In this document: piece by piece, positions 22,431-33,554 of the stretch
Layout of the letters: every line of letters begins with the position of its first letter
Position numbering within the stretch: position 1 is the first letter of the stretch
Assembly: GCF_040869045.1 (NCBI RefSeq)
Contig: NC_090322.1
Span: 185,131,477-185,195,476, forward strand
Direction of reading: 5' to 3'
Source: Eurosta solidaginis
Taxonomy: Eukaryota > Arthropoda > Insecta > Diptera > Tephritidae
DNA length: 64,000 nucleotides
The notes under the pieces: generated by a model
What the model was told of the DNA's origin: nothing
The model's database searches: none
What the model saw: only the letters and a program-made list of their open reading frames with translations
Translations under genes and position numbers: made by a program

Positions 22431-23981
22431 TTAATTACCCTTGGATTCCAGTTGCCTTTCGTAAAGGGGTTAGCAAGAAAATTAGTATAACAACTCCAGT
22501 TCCATGCAAAATTTTACAGTGAGCATGCCGATAATATAGTACCCGCGGAGTACAGCAAATGAACCGAGTTTGGCCCTGCTGAAAAATTTATGAGTGATAT
22601 AATTTAAAAAAAAATCTTCAGGACTACATTTGCCTTTGCCTATCATTAGCCTTTGAGACACAGTGAATAAAGAAGCGATGCTTGATAAGACCCAGGGAGC
22701 GGAAGAACCTTCAATACACTAAGTGTAGATTCACTCCAAGCTACACTGAAGTGAATCGCACTAGTTCCGAACTAGCGCAGAACTACGGTATTAGCTCGAA
22801 TTCTGTCGCCTCGCAGTGCTTTCAAGTGGCACATTTAACTTCGTGATGGCCTATGAATTGGTAATTGTTCCCTTTGAATACCTTTTTAACGCGTTCTTAA
22901 CTGGTTCAGTTGTAGGTAGTTCTGAAATAGTCGCTGCCTTGGAGAAATCAATACAAAATCGTATAGCTCAGACTTAAGCCCTGTTGGTGCAAGTTTGGTT
23001 ACCAACTATCCCGATCTGCATCTGATATGCACTTGTTTGAAAGTATCCATTTAACCTGTAGTACGAAGCTAGAGCTTTGCATGATCGTCTTCCATTTTTG
23101 CTGTAGGGTAGTTCTTCTGCAATCGCTTTCCCTACAGGTTACGATGCCCCGGCACCTTAATAATACTAATATATGTCAACCCACGAGGTTCTTACTTTAC
23201 TCTCTGCAATACCTTTACAGATAGCTTTGTGTGTCTCTGATCCCCGTCGCAGTACTAGCCTTCCGGAAAGTTGTATTAAGAGGCGAGCACAAATAACCTG
23301 CCAGAAGTCCTGCATCGCTTTTCTCATCTCGAATTTATATGAAATACCTACCAAACAATTATATTTTCCAGCCTTGCATTTTCTGTGGCATCACAATAAA
23401 GGAAAACTTCAGAGACGCAAAGTTTGAAAAATCAACTAAAAAGAAACTATCATGAAACTGATTTTTAGGAAAGCAACTAAATGAAAAATGCAGAACCATC
23501 CACATCCGGTGAGGAAGAGAAGTACATACTCTCAAGCGATTAAATATTTATAAACACATACTTGCATACATACATAATACATTGCTTTACACATCCGCAG
23601 GTAAATACCTTATGAGCTAGGGTGTGAGTTATCTTAGTTGGAGTTCTGAGTAAAATGGATGCGCACACATCTGCATTGTCTGTCGACCGCTGTCTGTGTG
23701 CCAAATTGCTCCAGACAGTTGATGAAAATCGCTGCGATAAAAAAAATTCTTACTAAACGCAAAATAAATTGGAAGACATTTTGAGTTTGTATGTACGTAC
23801 TTTATGGTCGCATGTCTGTAGTCGTGTGCACATACATGAATACATGCAACTCGAATGAAACCAAATCTGAAATGGTGCGGAAAATCTTGCCATGTGTTGA
23901 GGGGTTGCTGAAGTTCAAGGCTTAGGCGAAACATTTTTTTCCTACTTGGTTTTTCATCAATCTAGTAGGATTTGGAGCACA
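22431..23981. other. Intergenic stretch with a probable LINE scrap
   Basis: Most of this stretch shows nothing recognisable. The only hint is the LINE-like VPGHRNL segment described at 22,900-23,190. Confidence 0.35.
22900..23190 (-). pseudogene. Possible LINE RNase H scrap
   Basis: On the minus strand near 23,165-23,135 a frame reads ISIIKVPGHRNL, then a stop, then GKRLQKNY. It resembles the RNase H 'WVPGH..I.GN..AD.LA' motif. Neighbouring frames are broken and no second landmark is secure, so this is tentative. Confidence 0.35.
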
Positions 23982-25617
23982 CTGAAACTAGCTGATTGCA
24001 TTCTGCTCAAAACAATTATAATCGATCTACATTGCTTGATCGAAGTCAGTAAGTATCTTGCAGTTAATGTAATAGCGGCAAAGACTTTCTATAAATACTT
24101 TGGAGAAATCGCGGTCCTCTAGCCACACAAGCACTTTGGGGTACTAGCCCCACTGCCGCGGAAACAGTTTTTTATGTTTTCCTGAAAAATTGCTGGCGTT
24201 GGTCCTGAAAGCACTCTTCAAATAGTGGTGAAATCAACCAGAAAACGATCACGAAATTGTTCCTAAATTATTCTCGACATGATCGCAAACAAGTGTAAAA
24301 GTAAACCCGAAATGGTCCCGAAAAAATTTCGAAATCGTCTCAAAATATTCAAAAAGTAAAACTCGAAAACAGTATCTCAAAAAAAATAAAAGAAAATCTA
24401 ATATATAAAATTCTTCTGTCACGGTTTTAGAGGATTAACCCCTCCGAAACGGCTGAACCCATTCTCATGAAATTTTGTGAGCATATTGGGTAGGTCAGAG
24501 AATCAGTCAACGTCTACCTTTTTTTTCGCTACGTGCCTATGATCTTGAGATCAAAACGCGGACCCGGGTGCCCCAGAATGTGTTTATACAATATGGATAT
24601 CTGATGAAATCTGTTGATAAGTGCTATAGTACAGGATAATTTTCATACCCCTGGGTGACTAGGGTCTCAAGATATAGGCCAAAACGTGGACCCGGGTACC
24701 CCTAGAATGTATTTATACAATATGGATATCAAATGAAAGCTGTTCATGAGTTCTATAGTCCAGGATAATTTTCATACAACTGGGAGGCTGGGGTCTCCAG
24801 ATATAGCCCAAAACGTGGACCCGGGTACGCCTAGAATGTGTTTATGCAATATGGATTTCAAATGAATGCTGTTGATGAGTGCTATAGTACAGGATAATTT
24901 TCATACCCCTGGGTGACTAGGGTCCGGAGATATAGGCCAAAACGTGGACCCGGGTACCCCTAGAATGTGTTTGTACAATATGGATAACAAATGAAAGCTG
25001 TTGAGGAGTGATTTTGTAGAGGATAATTTGCATACCCCTGGGTGACTAGGGTCTGGAGATATAGGCCAAACGTGGGCCCGTGAACGCCTAGACAATGTTT
25101 TTACATTGTGGGTAACAAATTGAAGCTGTTGATGAGTGCTTTAGTACAGGGTAGTTTTCATACCTATTGGTGATTAGGGTCTCGAGATATGGGCAAAAAC
25201 TTGGATCAAGGTAACACTAGGATGTGTTTTTACATTATGGGTATCAAATTGAAGCTGCTGATGTGTGCTTTAGTACGGAGTAAGTTTTACACCGCTGGGT
25301 GACTAGGGTCTCGAGATATAGGCCAAAAGATGGACCCGGATAACTTAGAATGTATGTGTATTATGGATATCCTAGGGTCTCGAGATATAGGCCAAAACGT
25401 GGACCCGGATACCCCCAGAATATATGTGTAATATGAGTGTCGAATAAAAGCTGTTGCTGAGAGCTTTGAAGTAATTTTCATTGTGATATTAAATTTAGTC
25501 CCATCAACCTGGCAAAACTGATAAATATGCATGCGAAGCCGAAATAAAGACATGAGTTAATAATACCCACATACCTCTTTACCTACGTCCTATTCGATTT
25601 GCCTGAAATTAGGTATA
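23982..25617 (+). repeat. Segmental duplication, copy 2
   Basis: Partner of 20,232-22,424. Left flank and element are co-linear, but the array is shorter (about eight units). Beyond 25,617 copy 2 continues into the proper 3' end of the Helitron-like element, which copy 1 lacks. Copy 2 is therefore the better candidate for the ancestral arrangement. Confidence 0.8.
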
Positions 25618-25985
25618 TACATTTGCCTATATTAGTATTTGCGATCCTTTTTTCCGGGAAATAGACCAGAGACGGACTGGGACTGGGATTAGAACTAGGA
25701 CTGGGACTGTGACGCGGAGCGGTACTGGGACTGGGACTCGGAATGGGACTGGAACAAAATACATACCGCCCTCTGGGACTGGCAATAAGGGATGAAGAAG
25801 AATGAGAAGAACTTGAGAGAAGGAGACTGCGAAAGAGATAGAATGAGACGAAGATAGAAATAGATGAAGCGAAAAAGACGGAACAAGTGAAGAGGAGGGA
25901 GGACAGAGTCAGACGAAAAAAGGTTATTAAAATGTATGCAGATAGACCAAATTTAGGGCAGAACAACGTCTGCCGGGTCTGCTAG
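24397..25985 (+). mobile_element. Helitron-like element, minisatellite family, copy 2 (both ends)
   Basis: The 5' end is TCTAATATATAAAATTC and the 3' end is ACGTCTGCCGGGTCTGCTAG, closing at 25,985. The base before is A and the base after is T. A 5'-TC start, a CTAG end and A/T insertion are the canonical Helitron signature, and GCAGA/TCTGC at the 3' end can form a short stem. Inside are the minisatellite (about 24,550-25,450) and a purine-rich block with repeated GGGACT. It is inserted in a degenerate CGAAAT-rich repeat that resumes at 25,986. It has no Rep or helicase gene, so it is non-autonomous. Confidence 0.8.
25660..25900 (+). repeat. GGGACT-type simple repeat and polypurine tract
   Basis: Imperfect hexamers of the form GGGACT or GGACTG run from about 25,672 to 25,755, then a GA-rich strand continues. 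The same layout precedes the CTAG end of copy 3 (about 31,900-32,200). Frames on the opposite strand rich in S, P and F are translations of this tract. Confidence 0.8.
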
Positions 25986-26930
25986 TTATTTATAAATTTT
26001 CTCGAAATTGGTGTCGAATTAACACAAAAAAGGTCCGAAGTATTACCGAAACTACTCTCAATGTTATTTAAATAATCTCGAAGTTCAAGCAAAAGCAATT
26101 CCGAAATGTTTCTCAAATAAACCCGCAACAAGAGATATATTCTCGAAATTGTTGCGAAATAAACCCGTTAACAATTTCGGAATGTTTTCTAAACTGTCCA
26201 AAGATATACAGAAAAGTTCCAAAATATTCCCGACAAAAAAATTAAAAAGTTATCAATAAACTATTTCCAAAATTGTCGTGAAAGCAAACCCGAAAACAAT
26301 CTCGAAATTTTAATAAAAAAATTATCATATATTCATAGATCGTCCCGTGGAATACTTTGAATAAAACCCGAAAATGTCCCGAAATATCTCGAAAATACTT
26401 CAATGGTTTTCAGATAATCCAGATATACAGACAACAATTCGAAATAGTTCTCAAATTTACCCGCAGCAATACCACAATTTTTTAATTTAGAAGTCCATAT
26501 TTAGTTTTGAAATCGTCCAGAGGTGTTTCAGATTTTATTTCCAAATTGCCCAGAAATAACTAAAAAATTCAAAAAGTAGACCCGGGAAGGTCATGCGGAA
26601 ATTGGCGGTGATCCCGGAATGATTACAATATCATTACGAAAATGTTCCGAGCTAAGTACTTCCAAAAACATCCCAAACTACTCCAAAATAGGGCGGAATA
26701 TTCGAAAAAGCGCCCAAGCCGAAATGATTCTCAACGAGTCCCGAAAAAGACAAATAAATAGCACTGAAAAACCTGTTGAAAGAAGCCAAGAAATATGGAT
26801 AAAACCATGAACAAATAACCCTCCTAATTTTTCAGAAAGTATCCCGGGAAAAAGCTTGGGTACCAAGTATTCCTGAAATTCAATGTGTAAAAACTAATCT
26901 GAAATACTTGAAAACTTATATTTTTAGAGC
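25986..26930. repeat. Degenerate CGAAAT-rich repeat
   Basis: Short phrases such as CTCGAAATTG, CCCGAAATGG and TTCCGAAATG recur at irregular spacing. The same texture precedes each Helitron copy (20,400-20,680 and 24,150-24,396). Relatives in the opposite sense are at about 46,510-46,810 and 56,530-56,770. It is probably an old, diverged short-period satellite. Confidence 0.6.
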
Positions 26931-26979
26931 TCACCCAGATGTTGAGGTTAAACAGCAACAGAAGTTACGTTTTGTGAAG

Positions 26980-27735
26980 CGCTTCGTCGGCTTTTTATCG
27001 GCAACAACCGATAACGACGTGTTATTTTTTTATTATCGATAGCGAATAAATTATCGTCAATTTATAGGCTTGTTTCGAGTTATAGATGTGTCATTGATTT
27101 TATATATCAGTTCTATCTGCATCTGTTTCATAACAAACCGACTAGCTGACAGCACGCCGATAACAAACTGGTAACAACCAAATCATATCGATAACTTTTA
27201 GATAAAAAATCGATAAATTTTCAATAACAAATTGATTTTTTATCGATAGCACGTCGATAACAAATTAGTAACACTTCCCTTTTAAGTTGTTAACATATCG
27301 ATAACTTTTATATAATTTTCCGATAGTAAATTGGTAATACTCCGATAACAAATCGATAACTTTTTATATATGTATAATCGTAAACTTTTAGATAAGAAAT
27401 CGATAATGTATCGATATATTTTTAATAACAAAGCAATAACTTTTCAAAAATATATCGGAGTAAAAAAATTAATTTTTTGATAAAATATCAATGGGTTTTC
27501 GACAAATAAGAGTAACCTATATTTCGATAATAAGTGGACAAGTTATCGATAAAACAATCGCTAACTCATTGATAACCACTGTTATCGTTGGCAAATTTAA
27601 ATCGATAACTCGTCTATACCTCGTCGATAACAGACCCTTAACAAACCGATATATCTTCGATAAAAAAATTACATATCCATAAGCCGTCGATGAAAAACCG
27701 ATAGCAAGTAACACCCCGCTCATAAATTGATAACA
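26980..27735. repeat. Cluster of CGATA/TATCGATA motifs
   Basis: Over about 750 bp, phrases such as ATCGATAACTTTT, CCGATAACAAA and TATCGATAGC recur several dozen times at irregular intervals. TATCGATA is the recognition core of DREF, and clustered CGATA is the BEAF-32 binding pattern in Drosophila. Whether this is a regulatory cluster or a decayed tandem repeat cannot be settled by eye; the regularly repeated longer phrase GATAACAAA favours a repeat origin. Confidence 0.6.
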
Positions 27736-28649
27736 TGCCGTTCGGTTTCGACAGCTAGGGTTTTGACTTTTAATCTTAATCTTTCCTTTCCCCTTCTTTT
27801 CTTTTTTCTATTCCGTTTCTATTTATATGATTCGACTTCTAATTTTTCCTTTCTTCTCCCATCCTTTTCTCTTCTCCTTTATTTCAATTCCGTCCACTTT
27901 AGTTCATTTATTTTCCTTTCGTTTTCTTCTCCTTTCTTTTTCCTTTTCCTTCTTTGCCGAGTTATTATTTCTTCGTAAATAATGTTTTTTAGTTTTTGTG
28001 ATTTCGTGTTTATATGTATGTGTCTATATATACACATAGAGGTGCAATGACATTTCTCCCTTGCTGCGATTAATTTATGAATTTGTTTATAAGTGGGCTC
28101 AAGAAGAGCTATTTGTGCCCCTCTATCTATATAAACACATCGGATGTTTGTATGTATGTATTCTTAAACGTAAGTGTTAATGCCCGCCTTTGTGTAATCG
28201 CACTTTCATCGAGACTCATTTATTTATAGTGAGTGTCGTCTACACTATGTTTATCCTGAGTTGTTTTTATGACCAATTTAATTAACAATTCTGAGGGTTT
28301 CTGTTGTTGCTTATATAATTAAAATGTATGCCTGTATTTGAAAATAAGGTATTTTTGTTTTCGTTTCACCATTTTAAAACGGAATTTTTAGAAATTGTTG
28401 CTTGAACTTTTATTGATATATTTGATTTCCTCGTCACACATACTTAGCACTACTCAAACAAATACTCATATGCATCCGCCTATCTATAGCATGTCACGTT
28501 TCACAAGTTATTACCTTGGTATAGGAATTTGCTCAATTTGTAGTTGGATAGTTACAAAAAATCACAAAAGATCCTAGAGATATATACATCCCAGTAAACC
28601 AATAGTATGTAATAAAGGAAATATATATAATAGTTGAGATAATGCATTC
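27736..28649. other. Pyrimidine-rich block and AT-rich spacer
   Basis: About 27,775-27,960 is strongly C/T-rich. The remainder is AT-rich without recognisable genes. Confidence 0.4.
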
Positions 28650-29289
28650 AGTATGTTTCAATACGATATCTTCAACGGCTTTTGATTTACGGGTTAAACA
28701 CTTTTAATTTTCTTTTTCTACATGTGAGCAGTGCCACGGCCATTTTACAAAATTTACAAAATTTCTGTTTTTGGTCCTAAAGTAAACCAACATATCAAGT
28801 TCCAGCACCAATTCTATCTTTGGTAACGAATTACCGCATTATTACCAGTTTTCGAAATTTCAAATTCGATTTTTTTTAAGTGGGCATGGTCGCAAACCAC
28901 CTTTGTTAAATTTCACAAAGTGAATATACAATAGTAAAGACAACCTTCCTGCCAAAGTGATATCATCAATGGTCTAGGATTTTTGGCTTCGAAGATTTTC
29001 AATTTTTTATTCTTATAAAGGTGTCACGCCCTAATTTTTTAAAACTTCTATTCGAAATATTCGATATCGAAATTGTGGGCGTGGTTATCGTGCGATTTCG
29101 CCCAAGATATCTTATTTTTTACACAAGTTATCGTGTTAATGGACGGACGTACGGACGAATATGGCTAAACCAAAATTTGTATACATCAAAATCTATATCT
29201 CGATTCTTTTATGCCATTACGAAGGTATTGCCGTTATCTAATCAAATTTATGACACCCTTGTGTACAAGTACACGTTGAGTATATAAAC
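28650..29289 (-). mobile_element. Diverged family A-like DINE fragment
   Basis: It shares the family A order of blocks in plus-strand view: GATATCTTCAACGGCTT, a GTGCCACGGCCATTTTAC block, TCTTTGGTAACGAATTACC, GTGGGCGTGGTTATCG, CAAGTTATCGTGTTAATGG, a GGACGG tract and TGAGTATATAAA. The terminal region has the hairpin GTGTAC-AA-GTACAC instead of the family A palindrome. It is clearly an older or separate subfamily, with no minisatellite or far end attached. Confidence 0.6.
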
Positions 29290-29716
29290 CGATTTTCGGA
29301 AGCTGAAGAAGGTAAAAAAGGTGGATCTTTCACTTCTACTTAAGTTTGTTTGATATTATTATTACTTACGTGCACGAATGCGTTCCCATCCAGCGATCTC
29401 AGAGGGCATTGGTAATGCTCAACATGTCTCCAAGTTGAGACCGGCTAAATGCCAATGCATGTACTTTAAACTAAACCTAATCTAAACTAGCCCATGTGTA
29501 CAGGACTCTCCACGAAAATTAAGAGCTTCGCGGATACATCTTAACCGTCTGGGTTTTCGTTTAGTTTTTTTTGATTTTGGTGGGAGGTTTGGGACCTAAG
29601 ACTCTTTTCTTTGGTGGATGCTTTGCTTGGTTTTGCTTGCCAAATTCGATATATAATAAACATCGCCAAATTAAGGAATTCGAGATAAATAAATAGAAAA
29701 TATTTTAAATTTATAA

Positions 29717-29848
29717 ATTTTGAAACGATTTTCCGTCTCCCTTGCAAATACTGTTTGCAAAAAAAAAACGGCATCGGCAATTTGACAAGGGATGACGGAA
29801 AATAGTTTCAATATACATACATCTGTTATCCACCCTGTCGGAAAATCA
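29717..29848. mobile_element. Inverted pair of Penelope-like element terminal fragments
   Basis: GACAAGGGATGACGGAAAAT (29,784 onward) matches the PLE 3' region at about 51,898-51,917. An inverted version (ATTTTCCGTCTCCCTTGC) lies at about 29,726-29,743. Further right, CCACCCTGTCGGAAAATC is the reverse complement of sequence at 50,369-50,388, just upstream of the PLE ORF. Together they look like opposed PLE ends left by one or two insertions. Confidence 0.5.
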
Positions 29849-29904
29849 AAAGTACAAAATATATCTTTAAATTATTCCAACGAGTGCTCTTCACAACGCT
29901 TTAT

Positions 29905-30360
29905 CTATATATATAAAAAGAAGTGTACATTTTGATTGTCACTCCATAACTCGAGAACGGCTCAACAGGTTGCCATGAAATTTTTAGGAAAGATACAGGA
30001 AGGAGAGATGATGGTTAGTTGATTTTGAAATCCCAAATCGGTTTAGCCATCTATCTATATAAATCTTATAAAATAAAGTCGCTAAATGCCATGTATGCAC
30101 ATAACTTCACACAGAATACTCCGATTTTAAATCGGTTTTTTGCATTTGAAAGCTTAGCTAAGTGAGATGATACAGTTAATTTAATTTGAAGGTATATATT
30201 ATAGGGGCGTGGCAAATTGACAAAATGTAGTAAAAAATCATAAAATTTTTGTTTACACAGCTATAACTCATAGACGGAAGGATGGATTTGAAAAATTCTA
30301 CCTTTCACTAAAACTTTGAAATATTTACCTTCGTTCTGCATCAAAAAAAAAAATACTTGA
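29905..30360 (+). mobile_element. Helitron-like 5' end fragments
   Basis: CTATATATATAAAAAGAAG is followed by CCATAACTCGAGAACGGCTC and CATGAAATTTTTAGG, the pattern seen at the 5' end of the Helitron-like copies at 20,681, 24,397 and 30,942. A second start (CTATCTATATAAATC) lies near 30,050. No matching CTAG end was found nearby. Confidence 0.5.
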
Positions 30361-30941
30361 TTCCTTTCTTATATCAGCCAAATTGTTTAAGCAAAAGTAA
30401 CATTTTTTATCAAAAAATGCGTATGTGCGTTTGTTCGCTGTGAACTGTCCGCGCTAATTGCTTTTGAGTGAGGCTTGATGCGACACATACGTACATATGT
30501 AGCATTCGCTGCGTTATTTAAATTCGGGCGTAGGTTTATAGGCATGTATGAATGTACATATGTATGTATTTTCATATCATATCAGCTTGACATAGGTATG
30601 TACATACATATTTATGTAACATAAATGGTTAATTGTTAATGCAACATAAATGGTTAAGAATGCATACATCTATTGAAAAATAATCTTTCGTTAAAAATAT
30701 TAAACATTTCCTTAAAATTCTTCAAAAAATTTTATTTTTTGGGATTTTTGCATGTATCACTATCACTACATATTATAAATCAAAGTCGTTTGTTCTGTCC
30801 CATGTCCCTTTGAATGCTTAAACATTTAAAACTACGCAATGGATTTTCATGCGCTTTTTTAAATAGATAGAGTGATTGAAGTTTGTAGATTGTATAATAA
30901 CATCCATTAAATAGTGGAGAAATACTGTTATTTTTGAAGTT
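30361..30941. other. AT-rich spacer
   Basis: It contains many TATGTACATA-type motifs and a duplicated phrase ACATAAATGGTTAA (near 30,619 and 30,643). No gene is visible. Confidence 0.4.
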
Positions 30942-32254
30942 TCTAATGTGATGTATATATATACATATATAAGAGAAAGTGGTGTTAGTTACACTATTTA
31001 TAACTCAAGAACGGATGAACAGATTTGGCTAAAAATTGGTGGAGGGGTAACTTAGAACCAGGAGACAGACATAGGATACCTTTTATCCTGTTCTGGATAG
31101 GGTATTGAGATCACAACGTGGACCTGGGTAATCCTGGGATATAATTGTAAACTGTGGGCATCAAATGGAAGCTGTTTATGGGTACTTTGATACGGGGTAT
31201 TTTTCGTACCCGTGGGTGACTTGGGTCTCGATATATAGGCCAAAATGTGGACCCGGGTACCCCTAGAATGTGATTATAGAATATGGATAACAAATGAAAG
31301 CTGTTGATAAGTGCTTTAGTATAGGGTAGTATTCATACCTGTTGGTGACTAGGGTCTCGAGGTTGAGGCCAAAACGTGGACCCTGATACCCCTAGAAAGT
31401 GTTTATACAAGAAGGATAACAAATGAAAGCTGTTGATTAGTGCTTTAGTACAGGGTAATTTTCATATCTGTTTGTGACTAGGGTCACGAGATATAGGCTA
31501 AAACGAGGACCAGGGTAACACTAGGATGTGTTTTTACATTATGGGTATCAAATTGAAGTTGTTGATGTGTGCTTTAGTACAGAGTAATTTATACCGCTGG
31601 GTGACTAGGGTCTCGAGATATAGGCCAAAACGTGGACTCGGATACCCCTAGAATGTTTGTGTAATATGCATATCAAATGAAAGCTGTTGCTCAGAGCTTT
31701 AAAGTAATTTTCATTGTGATATTCGATTTAGCCGCATCAACCTGGTAAAACTGATAAATGTGCATGCGAAGCCGAAAAAAAGCATGAATTGATAATACCC
31801 ACATACCTATTTACATACGTCCTATTCGATTTGTCTGAAATTTGGTATATAAATTTGCCTATATTAGTATTTACGATCCTTTTTTCGGGGAAGTAGACCA
31901 GAGACGGGCTGGGAATGCGATTAGGACTAGCATTGGGACTGAGACTCGGAGTGTGACTGGAAGTCGGAATGGGGCTGGGACAAAATACATACCACCCTCT
32001 GGGACTGTAAATAAGAGAAGAAGAGAATGGGAAAAACTTGAGAGAAGAGAAAAGAGGGAAGGATAAGGAGACTGAGAAAGAGATATAGTGAGACGAAAAT
32101 AGAGACAGATGAAGCAAAAAAGACGGAGGGAGGAGTGAATAAAATGATTAAGAAGAAGTGAAGAGGGGAGGGCATGGTTAGAGAGAAAAAGCTTATTAAA
32201 ATGTATGCAGGTAGACCAAATTTATGGCAGAACGACGTCTGACGGGTCTGCTAG
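30942..32254 (+). mobile_element. Helitron-like element, minisatellite family, copy 3 (both ends)
   Basis: It starts near TCTAATGTGATG followed by TATATATATACATATATAAG and CTCAAGAACGGATGAAC. It ends ACGTCTGACGGGTCTGCTAG at 32,254. About five minisatellite units (31,100-31,720) share GGTCTCGAGATATAGG and GATAACAAATGAAAGCTG with copies 1 and 2 but are more diverged. A GGACT/GA-rich block precedes the end, as in copy 2. The next base begins another element, making a head-to-tail junction. No ORF of its own. Confidence 0.75.
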
Positions 32255-32940
32255 TATATATATATAAATCAAATTCTGTGTGTGTGTGTTCGCAATGGAA
32301 ACGTATTTCCCAAACATCAATCATCACCAAATTTTGGTTATGGGTTCCTTCGATCAACGGGAAGGGTTTAGGCTAAAAATAATTTCGATATATAAAAGGG
32401 GCGTGGCACCTCCCATTCAAATGGAATCTTTGGTACTGCATACCTTTGAAGGTATACATGCCAGAACATTGAAATTCAGTAAGGAGTTGTATGAGGTAAA
32501 TTCCTAACACCACCAAGAAAATTCGGAATTGGGAAAAAGGGGGCGTGGAACCTCCCATTCAAATGGAATCTTTGGTACTGCATAACTTTGAAGGTATACA
32601 TACCAGAACATTGAAATTCAGTAAGGAGTTATTTGAGGTCAATCCTTAACACCACCAAGAAAATATGGAATTGGGAAAAAGGGGGCGTGGCACCTCCCAA
32701 ATATATTATACTGCATATATCTGGATGTCGTAATGGTAAGATAATTAAAATTGGTAAGGAGCTATGTGACGTTAAGTCCTAAAACCTCCAGTAAAATGTG
32801 GAATGGGGAAAAACTATGGCTGCCGTACAAACTTAAGTTATTTTAACACCTGCATTGTTGAGTTTAGCTGTTATGCCTTTTGGACGTTTAGTAATCTGCC
32901 GCTGTTAAAAAAATTGTTTAGCTTCAGTCTATCTACATCT
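32255..32940 (+). mobile_element. Helitron-like element, second family, with 145-bp minisatellite
   Basis: Immediately after the CTAG of the preceding element, TATATATATATAAATC leads into AAATTCTGTGTGTGTGTG, then a CATCACCAAATTTTGG block. Three units of about 145 bp follow (about 32,390-32,690), each with GGGGCGTGG, CACCTCCCATTC or similar, TTTGGTACTGCAT and AACACCACCAAGAAAAT. The element is interrupted or truncated where a sister element starts at 32,941 with nearly the same 5' sequence. Confidence 0.6.
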
Positions 32941-33554
32941 TCTATAAAAATCAAATTCTGTGTGTGTTTTCCCTATGAAAACGTGTTTGCTATACTTCGA
33001 TCATCACCAAATTTTGGCTCGAGGTTCCTTCGATCAAGACGAAAGTTTTTCATATTTCAGAATTAAGAATTTTAAATTTAAATGTTTTTGTTTTTTGGCT
33101 ATGCGAAAGAACTATCTTAGCTCCAAAACATGAACATGTTAACAAAATCAATGATCGCTTTCAAAATCAATTTCCTGTTGAAGTGGCGAAATACAAATCG
33201 ATGGACACAGTTACAGATGAAGATAAAATTGTGAATTATCCAAATGAATTTCTATACTCCTTAGAACCAAAAGGAATGCCTGCGCATATATCAACTTTGA
33301 AAATTGGCTCACCAGTCATGCTTCTTCGGAATTAAAAGCAACAATCATCAGCGGTAAAAGCAATACAATAATATAAAATAAGATATATTAAGATACAAGA
33401 ATAAAATGTTTTAACAGAAAATTTTACCAAATATGCGTACAGAATTCAATTCAATTTACAGAACAATAAATTAAATTATCAACAAACAAAACAGAAAAAA
33501 TAACGCAACATCCATTCGATCTCGTGCGTTACAACGTGCGCCTGGTAAAGCTAG
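32941..33554 (+). mobile_element. Helitron-like element carrying a helicase fossil
   Basis: The 5' end TCTATAAAAATCAAATTCTG resembles the start at 32,262. The 3' end is GTGCGCCTGGTAAAGCTAG, closing with CTAG at 33,554. Inside is a remnant of the Helitron helicase domain (33,105-33,335). At 614 bp it is an internally deleted derivative of an autonomous element, which ties these CTAG-ended elements to the Helitron class by coding evidence and not only by termini. Confidence 0.7.
33105..33335 (+). pseudogene. Helitron PIF1-like helicase, C-terminal fragment
   Basis: An uninterrupted 76-codon frame, with no start codon, begins ERTILAPKHEHVNKIND, passes YPNEFLYSLEPKGMPAH and ends LKIGSPVMLLRN before TAA at 33,333-33,335. 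This corresponds to the conserved late block of Helitron RepHel helicases ('ERAILAPKN..V..IN', 'YP.EFLNSL...GLPPH.L.LK.G.PIMLLRN'), as recalled. Walker A and B motifs, the Rep domain and the final residues after the RN are missing. It would have acted in strand unwinding during rolling-circle transposition; this copy cannot. Confidence 0.8.

Noticed and set aside
25583..25966. Ser/Pro-rich frames opposite the GGGACT tract
   Set aside because: Direct products of a purine-rich simple repeat that is part of the Helitron-like element.
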